Below, piece after piece: positions 44,601 to 57,000 of a stretch of 64,000 nucleotides of DNA. A program made the translations under genes and the position numbers. Location of the stretch: assembly GCA_001724265.1 (NCBI GenBank), contig MEDY01000004.1, positions 124,001-188,000 on the forward strand, read 5' to 3'. Below the pieces are notes generated by a model. That model saw only the letters and a program-made list of their open reading frames with translations, ran no database searches and had not been told where the DNA came from. The stretch comes from Rhizaria sp. SCN 62-66 (lineage: Eukaryota; Rhizaria, unplaced). Positions within the stretch are counted from its first letter, which is position 1. Each line of letters opens with the position of its first letter.

Positions 44601-47600
44601 GATGCGGAGAACCAGCGTGCCGCTGCCGTGGCCGCTGCAGTAGCTGCGGCTACTGCCGCTGAGGACGACCGAATCCTCGTTGAGGCTGCTGCCACAGCTG
44701 CAGCGGCGCGCGCCGCAATGGAGGCTGATGTTGCTGCAGCCGCTGCGGCAAGGCAGAGGCGCGAACTTCGAGATGAGGCATTTGCGAGCGCGCGCGCACG
44801 GTTGATGGCGCTCGACGACGAACGACGCCGCTTTCTGGCGCGCACCGACGCTGCGCGCATCGCCGCACAGGTTGCTGCGGAAGCTGCAGAAAATGCCACG
44901 CCTCGCGTACCGCCCGTGGGCCAGCTTTTGCCGTCGGCGCTCGTGGCCGCAGCGGAGGACGCGGCGCGCCGCAGTCGCGAACCTGGGCAGGCGGCTGCGG
45001 TGGCTGCGGAATTTGCCGCCGCACAGTCTGTGTCTGCTTCAGCTGCTCACTCTGTCATGCCCTCCGCCGCGCAGTCTGCGAAGGCTTCGCGCGCGCAGAC
45101 GCCCGTGTCTGCGACCCCCGTTGCCGATGTCTCTGCGGCCGCTACGCCCACAAACGTCAGGTCTGTATCAGCAACTCCGGTCGCTGAAGCAACATCTGTA
45201 TCGACCATTCCAGTGATGCATCGTGCACCACCGGCTGCCGCGTCTGTGGTATCTGTGGCATCTACAGCGGACTCTGGTTCCGCTTCGCAGCCTACCGTTC
45301 AGTGGCAGCGCAGGCCTTCACAGCAGCTGATGCGTCCCGCGACTGCAAGTGCTGCGCCGCTGGCTAGCACCATGCAAACCACTGTTGCACGCGGCTTTAG
45401 CCTTGGCCCCATCGTTGCGACCGCGTCTACCGCTGCGAGCACAAGTACAACTCCCGTCTCAGCGCTGGCTCCCACAGCGCTCGCGCGTCCGGCGACAGCC
45501 GGCGTTGCCCGTTGCGCGACCGCCGCGACCGCCGCGTCCGCTGCGCCGCTGCCGTCGCTGGCGCCGCTGCCGGGACTGCCGCATACGGTGATGTACGTGT
45601 CGCCCTCGCGCTGGGCGACGCCTGTGCACGTCGACCTTGACCGACATACGGTGGCCGACTTGGCTGCGTGTGTGCTTGCGCAGTGCGACGGTCATCGCGC
45701 ACTGTCGCCCGCGCGCTTACTGCTGCGACTACTGCCCGCGTTGCGCGTGCTGGCGCCTTTTGCAAACAACGCGCACGCCATCGCGCACGTGCCTTCGTGG
45801 TACACGAACCTGGCTGCCGACGCCGCCGCGCTCACTTCGCTGCCGCCACACGAGATGCGCGCTGGTGTTGCTTGGGCGTCAACGCTCGCAACCGGTCCCG
45901 CAGGTCCGCGCAAGGGCGCGCCGCCGCGGCCGCATGTTGCTGCGCTCCTACCGCACTTGACCCAGCTACCGTCCGCCTACACGCCATTGCTCGCGTCCGT
46001 CGCAGTGATCGCTTCTGGCGGCGCTGCCCCCAGTCTGCGCCGGCTGGGCGTGAACCATCTTGGAGTGCTGTCCGCCGCTCGCCTTGTGCTTGTTTCACGT
46101 GCGTCCGACACTATTATCCAGCACGCTCTTGCGCCGCCAGCCGCAATTTCCTCTAGCGCCACCGCTGATTGCGACGAGGATGACGTCAACGGACCGGAGT
46201 TCCAACCTGAAAGCCGTTACTTAGCCTCGCATGTCCCACTCCGCACAGCCGTCGCCGACAGCGCCGTGCCTGCCACGGCCGCTGCGTGGGCGCGCCACGA
46301 CTGCGCCGACGTGCCGCTTCATCCCGCGGCTGCGGCGGCCGCGGACTCTGTTGCCACCACGGCAGCCACCATGCGTGCCGCGCTCGCGGATGCGCACGCG
46401 AACGTTGCTGTGGCCCGCGAGCGCGCACATTCTGTCCCGGCCGCCGCGCTTGCCGTGGCACGTCTGGCCCGCGCGCTGGACCGCTGGCACGCCCCGGCTC
46501 CCGTGGCGACGCCCGCGCAGGCGTGCGAAGGCAGCTGGCTGTCGGCGCCGTCGGGAGTGCTCACCACGCTTGCGCCCGCGCACGCCGGCGATCCCGCCGA
46601 GCGCGAGGCCGTTTCTTCCGGCGCCGCGCGCCGCGCCGCGCTGGCCGCGATGGGCGTGCCCGCTGGCGCCGCGTCGGTCCTGGTTGCGCCCGACACGTTT
46701 GGCACTGCGCGCTTTATCTATGGCGCCGCCAAGCGCCTTGAGCAGCGCGCATCTGCGCTTCTTGCTGCCCTTGACGCCGAGACTGCCGTTGATGCGTTAC
46801 CTGTTGCTACAACGAAGCAGCAGCGTAAGAAAATAATTAACGCCAGCCTTGACTTGCCGGAAGGCTCCCGTGCAGTAACCCCTGTTGCTGCGCTGCAAGC
46901 TGATCCTGAGGAGGAGCTGCCGACTGAGGCATTGACGCCCGCACGCGTTGCGGCCCGCGCCGCGCGGTCTGTGCTATCTGGCGTCGCCTCCGCAGCGGCC
47001 GCTGTTAGCACTGCGGCGGGCGACGAGATGTCTGTGCTCTCCTCCACGAGCTTCTCGCTCCGCGCGCGCGCCGCCGCTAATTGGCGCCTACTGGGTGAGG
47101 TTGATGCAGCCATGCACCTTCTCTCCGTATGTGCGCCCGCCGCCGCGGCGGCTGCTGCAGCCGCTGCCGCGACAGCGTCCACGACCCCGTCGCGCGCTCA
47201 GACGCCCGGTATCACAACAAGTGGTGCCTCGTACGCGCCTGCATCCGCACCTGCGACGGGGCTCGTTCTGACATCACTGTCACTGCCGACGTGGCTCGAC
47301 ACTGTCCTGGCGGGCGCATCGCAGCGCGACGCGGCCCTCTACTCCGCCGGCGCGGCTGCAGCGACGCCCGCTGTGGCGGCGCACCTGTCCGTCGCGCACG
47401 CTCTACCCGCCGCGGCCGCGAACGCGCTGGTGTCCGCCGCGGCGCAGGCGTTCGACCCCCTCGCGGGGCTGCTGCGGCACTCGCCCGAGGCCGTGTTCCC
47501 CGCGGACGCGCGTGTGCCGCGCGCGGCGTGGCACGTGATCGCGGCCTACGCGCGCGGCGATGACCCGCTCACGGTCACGGCCACCGTCGCGCTGCCCGCG

Positions 47601-49265
47601 CACAGCTCCTACGCGTGTGCGGACCCCGCCGCGGGGCTCTGGCCCGGCGCGCGCGCGGTGACTGTGCGTATGCGCGCGCCGCTGAGCTACCCGCACGGGC
47701 CCGCGCCCGCGGTGTGGGTGCGCGCCGACGCCCCAGAGTACCTGCTCACGGACCGCCGCGGCCGCCTGCCCGCGTTCATCTCCTCTGCCGCCACCGCGGG
47801 TTCGAGCAGTGTGTGGCGCGACGGCGATAGCGCAGCGTGGGCGCGGTTGCGTCCCGTGGCGCCCGGCGCGTTCGACACCGCGTCCGCGGAGGCGATGGCG
47901 GACCCCGCGATGACGCCGCAGCGCTACTGGCCGCGGGCGTGGCGCGCGCCGCGGTTGCGCTACCTACTCTCGGCGCTGCTGCCCTGCCCCGCGCCGCCGC
48001 TGCTTGCGCTGCTTGCCGCCGCGCAGGACGCCAGCGGCGCGTACGCGCGCGCTGCACAGAGCACCGCCAACAGTGACGATGAGCATAGCAGCGACGACGA
48101 AGACGAGAGTATCGACGACGACGCGAGAGCAAACTTTGCGGCCATTGGAGGCGGGCTCCCCGCGCTGCGCGCGGGCCCGCGCGTGTCGCCCGCGACCGCC
48201 CTCGCGGTCCGCGCGGCGCCCGCCTTGGGCGAGGCCATGGGCGGCCTCGCCGCTCTGCTGCCCGCGCTCGCCCCCGCAGTGGCTGCCGAGGGGTTCGCCC
48301 TTGCGCTGTCCCTGCCGCACGCAACGGCCCGGGCCGCGGCGCGCAGCTGCGGCAGCGGGCGCATCCCTTTGCACAGCCGCAGCCACAGCCGCGACGACCT
48401 TGCTGGCGCGAGCGCGGAGAATGTGCCCCAGGGCCTGGTGTGGCAGCGCGTGCCCGAGGCGCTTGCATTGGGTGGCGCGCAGTGGTCACCGCGCCTCACG
48501 ATCGTTGACCTTGCGCTCGCCGCCGCCGCCGCAGTTGCGCTCGCACGGCCTTTCGCACCAGCGCCGGCGTCTGCGGTCAACGATGACTTACATAGCACTG
48601 GCGATGATTCGAGCGAGTCTCCTGAAGGCCCCTGGCTGGCCCCTGTGACCACACTCTCAGCCACGCCCTCGATCGCATCTTCACAGTCGCAGTCGAAGTT
48701 GATGCAGACTGTATACAGCAGCGCCTTAGTGGGCGACGTGCCCGTGCCCGTGTTGCACCCGGAGGCGTGGGCGCTGTGGCGCAGCGCGCCCGCCAGCGCG
48801 GTGCTCACGGCGCGCCGCGCGCTGGGCTGTCTGCCGCCCGAGATCGAGGCGGCCGCGGCGGTTGTGGCGGAGGAAGCGGGGACCGAAGGGGGCTGCGGCT
48901 GCGCCGACGCTGCGGGCGACGGCGACGAGGACGACGACCATGGCTATGGTTATGATGGTTATGGTGCGGGGCACGGATGCCGCGGAAACTGCGCGGCCGC
49001 GCTGGCAGTAGCCGTGAGCTCAGCAGCGGCGGAGCGAATGCAGGCTTGGACCATGCGCCACCGCGCCGCCACGCGCAGCAACGCGCGCACCACGACTGCG
49101 CCCGCTGAGGGTACACGCGTCGATCCAGTTGGTCAGCCTATTGTTGCTGCGGCGGCGTTGCCGGCGTGGACACGGGAACTGGGCGCCGCTGGCCCGCTGC
49201 GCGAAGGTGCCGCTGGGCGCAAACTGGTTCGACGACTGGACGTTGTGGCTTGTGACATGCTCTGA
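41658..49265 (+). CDS. Giant Ala/Arg/Glu coiled-coil protein, function unknown
   Basis: 2535 residues when the in-frame TAG at 42876 (residue 407) is read through; stop TGA. The N-terminus has a short helix (KELRAAQRERESISAHLAEV) and then a disordered Ala/Pro/Asp/Glu-rich stretch up to the TAG. After it the frame continues HAALVLSMQGG. From about residue 480 to 1080 runs an extended coiled coil of Ala/Glu/Arg heptads (ERARLERERDAML, REVEREQERAEREQERAERE), including a QQQAQQQAQ run. A disordered Thr/Ser/Pro section follows, then from about 1300 to the end an Ala-rich, apparently folded region (VMYVSPSRWATPVHVDLDRH onward) with acidic loops. No domain was recognised. A two-gene reading (406-residue protein ending at TAG, second gene from ATG 42900) is possible but leaves no promoter space and requires the same frame by chance. 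Confidence 0.72.
42876..42878 (+). other. In-frame TAG read as sense (giant coiled-coil gene, residue 407)
   Basis: Context CAG AGG TAG CAC GCT. The frame is open for 1218 nt before it and more than 6.3 kb after it, with no other stop codon. Confidence 0.78.
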
Positions 49266-49867
49266 GCATGCCGATAGAACTTAATTGACTTGCATGACTT
49301 AAAATAAACAAATTCATTACATTTTCTACCTATATGGCTTGGGTATATCTGTATGTGACCTGTTCTCATGCCGATTTCCACTGAAATACGTGTATCAGGT
49401 ATAATTGACACGCGGCCACCACAATCTGCTTTTGGGAGCAGGAGAGGTCAGTTGAGCACTCGACAACAACGAAGAAATCGACCATGCCGTCGTAAAATGC
49501 GCGTTTTGGAGTCTGAATCGCTTTTTTCATTGCGTTGATGTCTATATCCTTTAATTATGACCCGGGGTATGATGATTCGGATGCATGTGCGGCGTTCTCG
49601 TCCGGGCGACTCGGCCCAAAAGATCAAAAGCACACGAGCCATTTGCATAGCCCCGTACACATCAACGAAGGACCACCCAAGCGTGTACACATAAGATAAC
49701 GGCAATAGCGCACACGAATCTTACGGACTATACTCACAAATCTTATCATTGCTTTTGTACCACCCCAGCTTCGCTTCCGTTCCCCCACCTACCTCGCAGC
49801 CGACGTAACCCACCCACGCAACACCCAACCGCCCCTTTCCCGCGCGCGCCAGTCACTTCCACGCAAC
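49266..49867. other. Intergenic region upstream of CHMP2
   Basis: About 600 bp, AT-rich at first, then strongly pyrimidine-rich over about 49765-49865 just before the CHMP2 ATG, as in a promoter or 5' leader. A short minus-strand open frame at 49448-49705 has no support. Confidence 0.5.
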
Positions 49868-50631
49868 ATGGGCAACGTTTTCGGCGAAGAGAAGACCATG
49901 AAGCGTACGTTTTTCTTGCTCCATTGCTCTATCCAAATCTACCGGACTCTTTGTGCCTGCCGAGCGTCTCGTTGAAATGAACTCACACACACGCATCTAT
50001 GCTTCCTCCCTTTTCATCGTTCGTCCCCACAGAGGTCCTGCGCGAGCAGAAGCGCATGGTCGACCGTTCCGTGCGCTCGCTGGAATCAGAGCGCTCGAAG
50101 CTGAAGCTGCAGGAGAAGAAGCTGATCGGCGAGATGAAGAAGATGGCGCAGGAGAATCAGCTCAAGTCGGTCAAGATCATGGCCAAGGACCTGATCCGCA
50201 TCCGCAAGCACCAGGAGAAGTTCATCAACCTGCAGGCGCAGCTGCGCGCGGTGTCGCTGCAGATGCAGGCGATGGCGTCGACACAGGCGTTGACGGACTC
50301 GATGAAGTCTGCGACCAAGGCGATGCGCATGATGAACCGGCAGATGAAGCTGCCGGTGCTGCAGAAGATCATGCAGGAGTTCGCGAAGCAGAGCGAGATG
50401 ATGGAGATGGGGCAGGAGGTTATGGGCGACGCGATTGACGACGCGATGGAGGACGAGGAGGACGTGGCCGAGAGCGAGCAGGTCGTCAACCAGGTGCTCG
50501 ACGAGATCGGCATCCAGATGAGCGACCAGCTCGTCAATGTCCCGGGCAAGTCGCGAACGGTCACAGAGGACACCGTCGCCAAGACCGAGACCAACGACGT
50601 CGAGGCGCGCCTCAACAACCTCGGCCACTAA
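49868..50631 (+). CDS. VPS2: ESCRT-III subunit CHMP2/Vps2
   Basis: Exons 49868-49904 and 50033-50631, 211 residues, stop TAA. CHMP2A/Vps2 polymerises with Vps24 on endosomal and other membranes and recruits the Vps4 ATPase for scission. The spliced start MGNVFGEEKTMKQVLREQKR matches the family N-terminus (basic helix 1 with R/K residues). Next come LQEKKLIGEMKKMAQ, VKIMAKDLIRIRKH, AVSLQMQ, TKAMRMMNRQMKLP and IMQEFAKQSEMM. These are followed by the acidic DAIDDAMEDEED and a C-terminal EARLNNL segment, the MIM1 motif that binds the Vps4 MIT domain. Length equals the family norm (about 210-220). Confidence 0.96.
49905..50032 (+). other. Spliceosomal intron of CHMP2
   Basis: 128-nt intron, donor GTACGTTT, acceptor CCCCACAG, phase 1: C joins AG to give Gln. 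It restores the conserved CHMP2 N-terminus. Confidence 0.93.
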
Positions 50632-51419
50632 GCGCGCTTCCGCTCTTTGCGCTGAGTCGAGTCGCGATGCTTGTAACGAACGCATCAGCAGCAGAGTGCA
50701 ATGCGCGGATTGGCGAGCATTGCGTGCTGTTGTTTCTCGGATGCTTGAGACGTGCATACTGTGGCGTAGGGTGTTATGGTGTTTGATATGCGCCGCGGTC
50801 CGAAGCGTGGCTGGTTGACGCGTATGCGTGTGACGATGCAGACGCGAGTTTGTTTTTTTTCAAGCCGCATCGAATGTATGTGATTTGCGATGCGAACGAT
50901 ATTTTGTATTTCAATAGTGTCCAATACAGTGAATTTAAAAGATATTGTCCTATTTTCGGATTTTATTAGTGTCATTCAACAAAGTTTGATGGTCTAACGT
51001 CGAACTATCAACTCCTTTGTTCGTGAGTTGAAATCCCCCCGTGATGAAATAAAGTATGATTTCTGGCGATACAAATATTTCACGTTCAATATATTTTTAA
51101 AACACAAACAATTGATTTAAATAGGAGAAATCACGTTTTCGTTTGTTTGGAAAAATTCCGGGTTGAAAAGTCGGATATCAGCGTGAGATCTTGTTTTGTA
51201 TTTTTATCGCACGCGAACACAAGTATTGCTTGTTGACGCGATCGCACTCAAACTCGCCGACTCGGTCTGTGACGCTGTTTTGACTCTGAAGACTCGATTG
51301 TGGCCTTCAGAGTGGCCTGACCTTGCTCGTAATGGATAAAAAATGATCGACCCATCCCTGCCGCATTCATCTGTTACATAAGCGGTTTACATCACAGGGG
51401 CTTTGCCGGCAGAGCTCGC
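50632..51419. other. Convergent intergenic region
   Basis: About 790 bp, mostly AT-rich, between CHMP2 (+) and the TPR gene (-). It should hold both 3' ends. No gene or RNA was recognised. Confidence 0.6.
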
Positions 51420-53321
51420 TCACGCTTCGGTGCCCTCGCCGCGCTGCGCGCCGTCGCCGCCCTGCGCGCCAATCCCGGCGTCGTCGTCCTCGTCGCGCTG
51501 CTGCTGCGCGGCGGCCGCGGCGTCGGCGTTCTCGTGCGCGGCGAGCTTGGCGGCGCGGATTGAGTCGAGGATCGCGCGCATGCACGACCGCTCGTCGCAG
51601 ACGCCCGAGCCGCCGCCCGCGCAGGCCGTGTCGAGCAGCCCCACGGCCTCGAGCAGACACGCCTCGGCCTCGTCGTACTTGCCGATGCGCGGCGCCGCGA
51701 TCGTCGCGCCGAGCATGCACAGCGTCACGGCGACCTCGGCCGCGCCCGCCGCGGCGCTAGCGCGCGCGTGCCGGGCCTGCGCCTCGAGCCCCACCCCGTC
51801 GCCCTCGGCCTCGGCCTCGGCCGCGGCCTCGCCGGCGCCGGCGCACACGCCGGCGCCTGCGCAGTCAGCACTACCCGCAGCTTGCCCCGCGGTGGCGTTT
51901 GCGTTAGCTGAGCCGGAGCCGAAGGAGAAGTGGCACGAGGCGGCGGCGGCGGCGGGGCAGGGGCCGTCGCACTCGCCCTCGCTCTCCTCGGCGCCCGCCG
52001 CGGCGGCCGAGCTGGCCACTGCGTCGGCGGCGGCCGCGAGCGTAGCCTTGCCGCCCGAGCACGATGCGCGCGCCAGGTGCAGCATCGACGAGGTGAGCAC
52101 TTGGCGGATGGGCGCGGGTGGGTGGCGCGCCAGCGTCTCCTTGGCCAGCTCGGCCGCGCACGCCGTAGCGCACTCGATCGGGCGCGGCGCCTCCGCGCCA
52201 GCGGCGTCCTTGCCCTGCTGTTGCTGCTGGTCCTCCGAGGCAGCAGCAGCAGCGGCGGCGGCGGCACGAATCTGCTGCTGCTGGAGGCCGCCGCCGAGGA
52301 AGAGCTTGCGGCGGTGCGCCACGCACTCCCGGATGACGGGCTCGGCGGCGGCGAAACGGCCCTGCGAGTTAAGGATCTCGGCCAGGTGGAAGCACACATC
52401 CGAGTACAGCAGACGCGACTGGAACTGGCCGGCGCGGAAGAGCCGGATGAGCTCGCAGAAGAGCACGCCCGCCGACTGCAGGTCGCCGGAGGACTTGAGC
52501 GCCATCGCGTAGTGCTTCTTGGTCTCGATCTGCAGGCAGTGCCAGCGGCGGTAGCGCATCAGCGGTGTCAGGCGCGCCGAGCTGGCGCACGCCGACGAGG
52601 GGTCGTCGACCATTGGGCACGCCGCGCCGGCATTGGCGTCCTCGCCCTTCTTGTCCTCGCTGCTGTTGTTGCTACTACTGTCGTTCGAGCTGTCAGTCTT
52701 GGCGTCATTGCTGCTGGCGGCGGTGAAGGGCGAGGGCAGCTGCGCGAGTTGGTTGTCGCTCGCGCTGTCCGTCTTCGCGTCATTGCAGCAGTCGACAGCC
52801 GCGGCGGTGCTGAAGGGCGAGGGCAACTGCGCGAGTTCCTTGGTGGTGAGGTCGAGCGCGCGGTCGAAAGCGAGGATGGCGTCGGCGACGGCGTCGTGAC
52901 GCACGTGCAGGATGCCCAGCTCGACCAGGCAGAAGGCCGTAAAGCCCAGAAACGAGTCCGCCTGCGCGGGCGAGTCGGAGGAAGATGACGAGGCGTACTC
53001 GTCGATCGCGTGCTGGTACACCTCAGCCGACTGGAGAAGCAGCAAACATCAGGTGCAAAGTCAAGTCAGAGTGATTACAGAGTACGACGGTGAGGGGATA
53101 GAAAGCGAAAGCAGGATAAAGCACACATTTATAGACAGAACACCCATTTTACATTGAGATATCATGTTTTGCACGCATTTGACGGAGCAGCGGACCTCTT
53201 TGTAGTGACCCTGGGTGCCAAGCACAAAGGCCGCGTTCCGGAGCTGGGCGTAGCGCGGCGCATCAGCCAAGCGCTTGACGGCGTTCTCCGTGGCGATGCG
53301 AATCAGCTCTGAGTCTAACAT
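51420..53321 (-). CDS. TPR-repeat protein, function unknown
   Basis: Exons 53321-53196 and 53030-51420, 578 residues from this Met, stop TGA. Joining the exons gives GTQGHYKE|SAEVYQHAIDEY, a good TPR helix pair, which fixes the junction. Further TPR-like units are FTAFCLVELGILHVRHDAVADAILAFDRAL, LKSSGDLQSAGVLFCELIRL, HLAEILNSQGRFAAAEPVI and a C-terminal GKYDEAEACLLEAVGLL, so a helical scaffold of the kinesin-light-chain/Nephrocystin-like spacing is likely. Ser/Asn/Asp and Gln-rich inserts lie between them, including an internal duplication (LAQLPSPF...NDAKTDS twice). The true start may be further upstream: 53345 has a good acceptor with a TACTAAC branch site at 53403-53409, pointing to an earlier 5' exon (candidate 53549-53623). 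Confidence 0.68.
52690..52840 (-). repeat. Internal imperfect tandem duplication in the TPR gene
   Basis: Two adjacent copies of about 75-85 bp encoding LAQLPSPF ... NDAKTDS. In-frame coding duplication in a disordered loop between TPR units. Confidence 0.8.
53031..53195 (-). other. Probable spliceosomal intron of the TPR gene
   Basis: 165 nt, acceptor CTTCTCCAG behind a pyrimidine tract. The donor that best restores the TPR is GTCCGC, weaker than the GTACG donors elsewhere. A GTGCAA donor at 53174 is also in phase but adds seven residues that spoil the repeat. Confidence 0.6.
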
Positions 53322-54023
53322 CTTGCCGGGAACGCTCAAGGGCAGCTGCGGCGGGCACGTGAGTGAGGACGAGATGCGTAAGAGTGAAGAATTGTCGCGA
53401 ACGTTAGTAAGGGGAGTGAAACAAAGACGGGGTTAGTGAGAGGCGAAAATTACGCAAACAAGCATACATCAACAATATACACACAGAGAATCATATGAAT
53501 ATATCTCAAGTTTGATTTGCGCTGCTTCTGGCGACATGGAGCGGCTACACGCGGGTGACGGAGATGAGTTGACACCCGAACGACGTCGACCCGTGGGGTA
53601 GCGCCCACAGGTGCCCTGACCATGGCAACAACTTCAGTGAACAAAACAGTTTTAAAATCAAATACACAGCTACTACATAAGCACGTATACACGCGTTATG
53701 CAGCGTTCGACGGCCAATGTTAGTCGCTACATAACGTGCCACGAACTTGTTCGTGTCGCTGGTCTCGTCGCCACCCGCCCACGGCTGTCAACCAGGCCAC
53801 TTTCGTGGTCGCGATTTTGTGGAGATATCTCAAGTCATCCAAGTCGTCATTCGAGGCCGGTTTTGTTTGTGACCGTGCCGCATGAACAGATCCATCATTT
53901 TATTTAATATGCACTTTCATCGACTTCATAGATGCGTTGCTACAGTTGTTGACCATTTGACTTGCCTGACAACTCACCACTCGCCTCTCTCGTCTCTCGC
54001 CAACACGTTACCTCCTGACAGCG
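53322..54023. promoter_or_regulatory. Divergent region between the TPR gene and the membrane-protein gene
   Basis: About 700 bp. On the minus strand it includes an intron 3' end (TACTAAC at 53403-53409, acceptor before 53345) and a possible first exon starting at the ATG 53623 (context GCCATGG) with a GTAGCC donor at 53548 in the right phase. The + side should hold the promoter of the gene at 54024. Confidence 0.45.
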
Positions 54024-57000
54024 ATGCGTATTTTAGCCAGAACGCTCGCTGTGCTTCTTGGCTGCCTTTTTGCCTTTGCCTTGGCGCAAGATGCGTTCAC
54101 GGCAGCGCCTCCTCCGCCCTCTCAGATCGTCCTCGACTCCTCGCGCGTGGCAGTCGAATCCACGCTGATCTCGTCCGATGACGCCGTCACCTTGCCGCCC
54201 GTGCCGACTCTGGACACGCTTGCGCCCGTGGCCACGATCCCGCTCGCGCCCGCGATGCTGCCCGCCCCGCTGCTGGACGCGCCTTTGCTGGCGCCCGCGC
54301 TGCAGCGCGACCTGCGCCAATCGTACATCCCCGTCGAGGACCCCTGCATCTACGCGCCATGCGCGCTCATCGAGTCGCCACGCGTCGAGCTGCGCTACCG
54401 CAACTTCACCTCGTTCGGCATCGACGAGGCGTACGAGTCGGACGAGTTCACCGTCTCGTTCCGCTCGCTGAACCACACGGTGCCACTCTTCTTCCTGTTC
54501 CTCGATGAGGACGGGTTCGAGCAGTTCGAGGCCGGCGCTGAGGACTTCCCCTACTACTCCGGCTCTATCGTCCCCGTGCCCTACCCGGACGCGGACCCCG
54601 AGTCTCTGGAGATCAAGGAACGCGTCTTCCGTCTCACGCGCTACTTCAAGAAGCTCTTCGTCGTCTTCTCCAACGAGTCCCCGCTGTCGACCGAGGTGGC
54701 TCACTGCGACTTCGAGCTCGCGCTCTCCTACCGCGGGCTCGGCTGCATGAGCTACTTCGTCGTTGTACTTGCCATCCCGGCCTGCTTTTTGCTCCTTATT
54801 GGCCTGCTCTGCTGCGGACCGTGTTACCGCCAGTGCTGCCACCGCTGCGACCCGTACGGCGTGCGCCGTCAACACGCCGCCCACCAGGCCGCGCGCCGCC
54901 AGCGCGTCATCGCGCGCGAGCGCGCGCACATCGACCGCCTCGCCGCGCGCCGCGCCGCAAAGGCAGAGTACGTCGCTGCGGCCTCCGCGGCGGCTTCGGC
55001 CGCGACGTCCGCCGCCGCTTCCCCCGCGGGCTCGCCCGCCGCGACCGGGACCTCCGCGCTAGCACAGGCCAACGTGCACGACAACGCGCTCCTGTTCGCG
55101 CCCGACCGCGCCGCCGGCAGTGCGCAGGGCAGCGAGGCGCCCGGCGCGCCGCTGCTGCTGTCGGGTGACGCCTCGCTCGCGGGCTCGCTGCTCTCCAACA
55201 GCAGCAACGGCAACAGGAGCGGCAGCGGCCGCAACTCCGGCTCGCTGCCCGTGGCGCTGTCGCTCGCTGCCGCCGGCTCCGGGGGCTCTGACGCACACGC
55301 CGGCGGCGGCTACGGCGAGTCCCCGCCGGGGGGTATGATGTCGCCGCTGGCCGACGCGGCCGAGGACGCCGCGGCGATGCGCACTCCCGAAGACGCGGAC
55401 ATCTTCCACGGCGACGGCGACGGCGACGGTACTGATCACGGCAGCGGCAGTGACGACGGCTATGGCAGCGTCGGCGACAGCAGCAGCCCCGCCCGCGACG
55501 GCGGCGACAGCGGCGCGCGCGCGCACGCGGGGCCCGACACGAGCAACTCCAACGGCGAGTGGGGCGAAGACCTGGCGGCCGCCAAGCGCCTGCCGCCGGC
55601 GTACATCCAGTACGACTTCAGCGAGGAGGAGGAGGCGGTGTACGTGCAGCCGGCGACATGCTGGTACTGCTGCGTGTACCGGCCGTACCAGTTCACGCAG
55701 CCCGCGCCGATGGCGCGCACCTTCTGCCCCGCGCCGGGCCGCTGCCGCATGCCGTACCCGCGCTGCTGCCCCTCGCTTTACTACTTCACGGGCCGCCCGC
55801 TGACCGACTACGCGCACTGGTGGCGACAGCGCGCGCTGGCGACGTGGCCGTGGAACCCGATCCCCGACGAGGACATTCTTAAGTTCCGCCACCGTCTGCT
55901 GCTGCTCGTTACCGTCCTCGTCTTCAACCTGCTCGTGCTCACCCGCTGGGCCGCGCGTTTCGCCGAGCTTAACAAGGGCGTGCAGGAGAAGCTGGCGCTG
56001 TTTCCTGTGCTGGGCCAGTACGCCGTTGTGTACATCGGCACGTCGATCATCCAGGACGTTTTCACTGCGCTGATGCGGCCCGTGATGGCGCTCACGCTCC
56101 ACGTTGCGCCGCGCCTCAAGCGCTCACCCTCGCCGCTCGTGCGCGCCGCTGGCTACGCGATGTACTACACGGGCGTCACGCTCGCGCTCATCGTGCTTGC
56201 GCTCGTCGTGATGGCGTCACTGGACCTCGCGCAGCGCTACCGCTGCTGGGTCCTCGAGACGCAGGTGCTGCTGCCGTTCCTGCTGCTCTCCGTGTTCCGC
56301 ATGTTCTTCTGCTTTGCCGTCGTCCCGCTGCCCGTCTTCTACTACCTGCAGAGCGCGTACGGCGCCATGATCCCGCCCGGTGTGGACGTGCGCACGGGCG
56401 AGCTTTACGCTGACCCCGCCCGCCGCGCGCGCGCGTTGCACCCTTACGGCGCCAACGACGACGACGCGCGCTCCGTCGCCGTGCGCGCCGCGCTGGCCGC
56501 GGACCCTGCGCTCGAGCGCGCGGCCTGCGCGGGCGACTACGCGGCCATGGACGCGCTGGGCGAGATGGTCGAGCGGTTCGGCAAGGGCCCGCGCGAGCAG
56601 GGCCGCGACAGGGTGTTCGCGCTCGAGCTGGGCGGCGCGGATCAGGGTTCGCTCGCCGCGCTGGGCGCGAACGCGTTGGGCGCCGGCGCGTACGGCGCGG
56701 AGAACCACGGCAGCGGTGCCGGCGGGATCCAGATTGATATGGCGACGGTACCCACGATCACGGTCTCTTCCACCGCCTCCGCTGCCGGTACAGCTGCGGG
56801 GGCTGCTGCGGGTGACGCTGCGGAGAACAAGAATAAGGGGCTGTACTCGCCCTCGCCGTCGTTTACCTACCGCCCCGAGCCCGCCAACGAGGCGAGCGCG
56901 GGGGAGTTCGCATTGAGCGGCGCTGAGAGCAACGCGAATATCACCTACAACGACGAGAACGTTGATACTGGTACCGGCAGCGCTGCCGGTGCCGAGGATG

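Noticed and set aside
49448-49705. Minus-strand 85-residue open frame
   Set aside because: No family similarity, AT-rich composition unlike genes here, no splice partners found.
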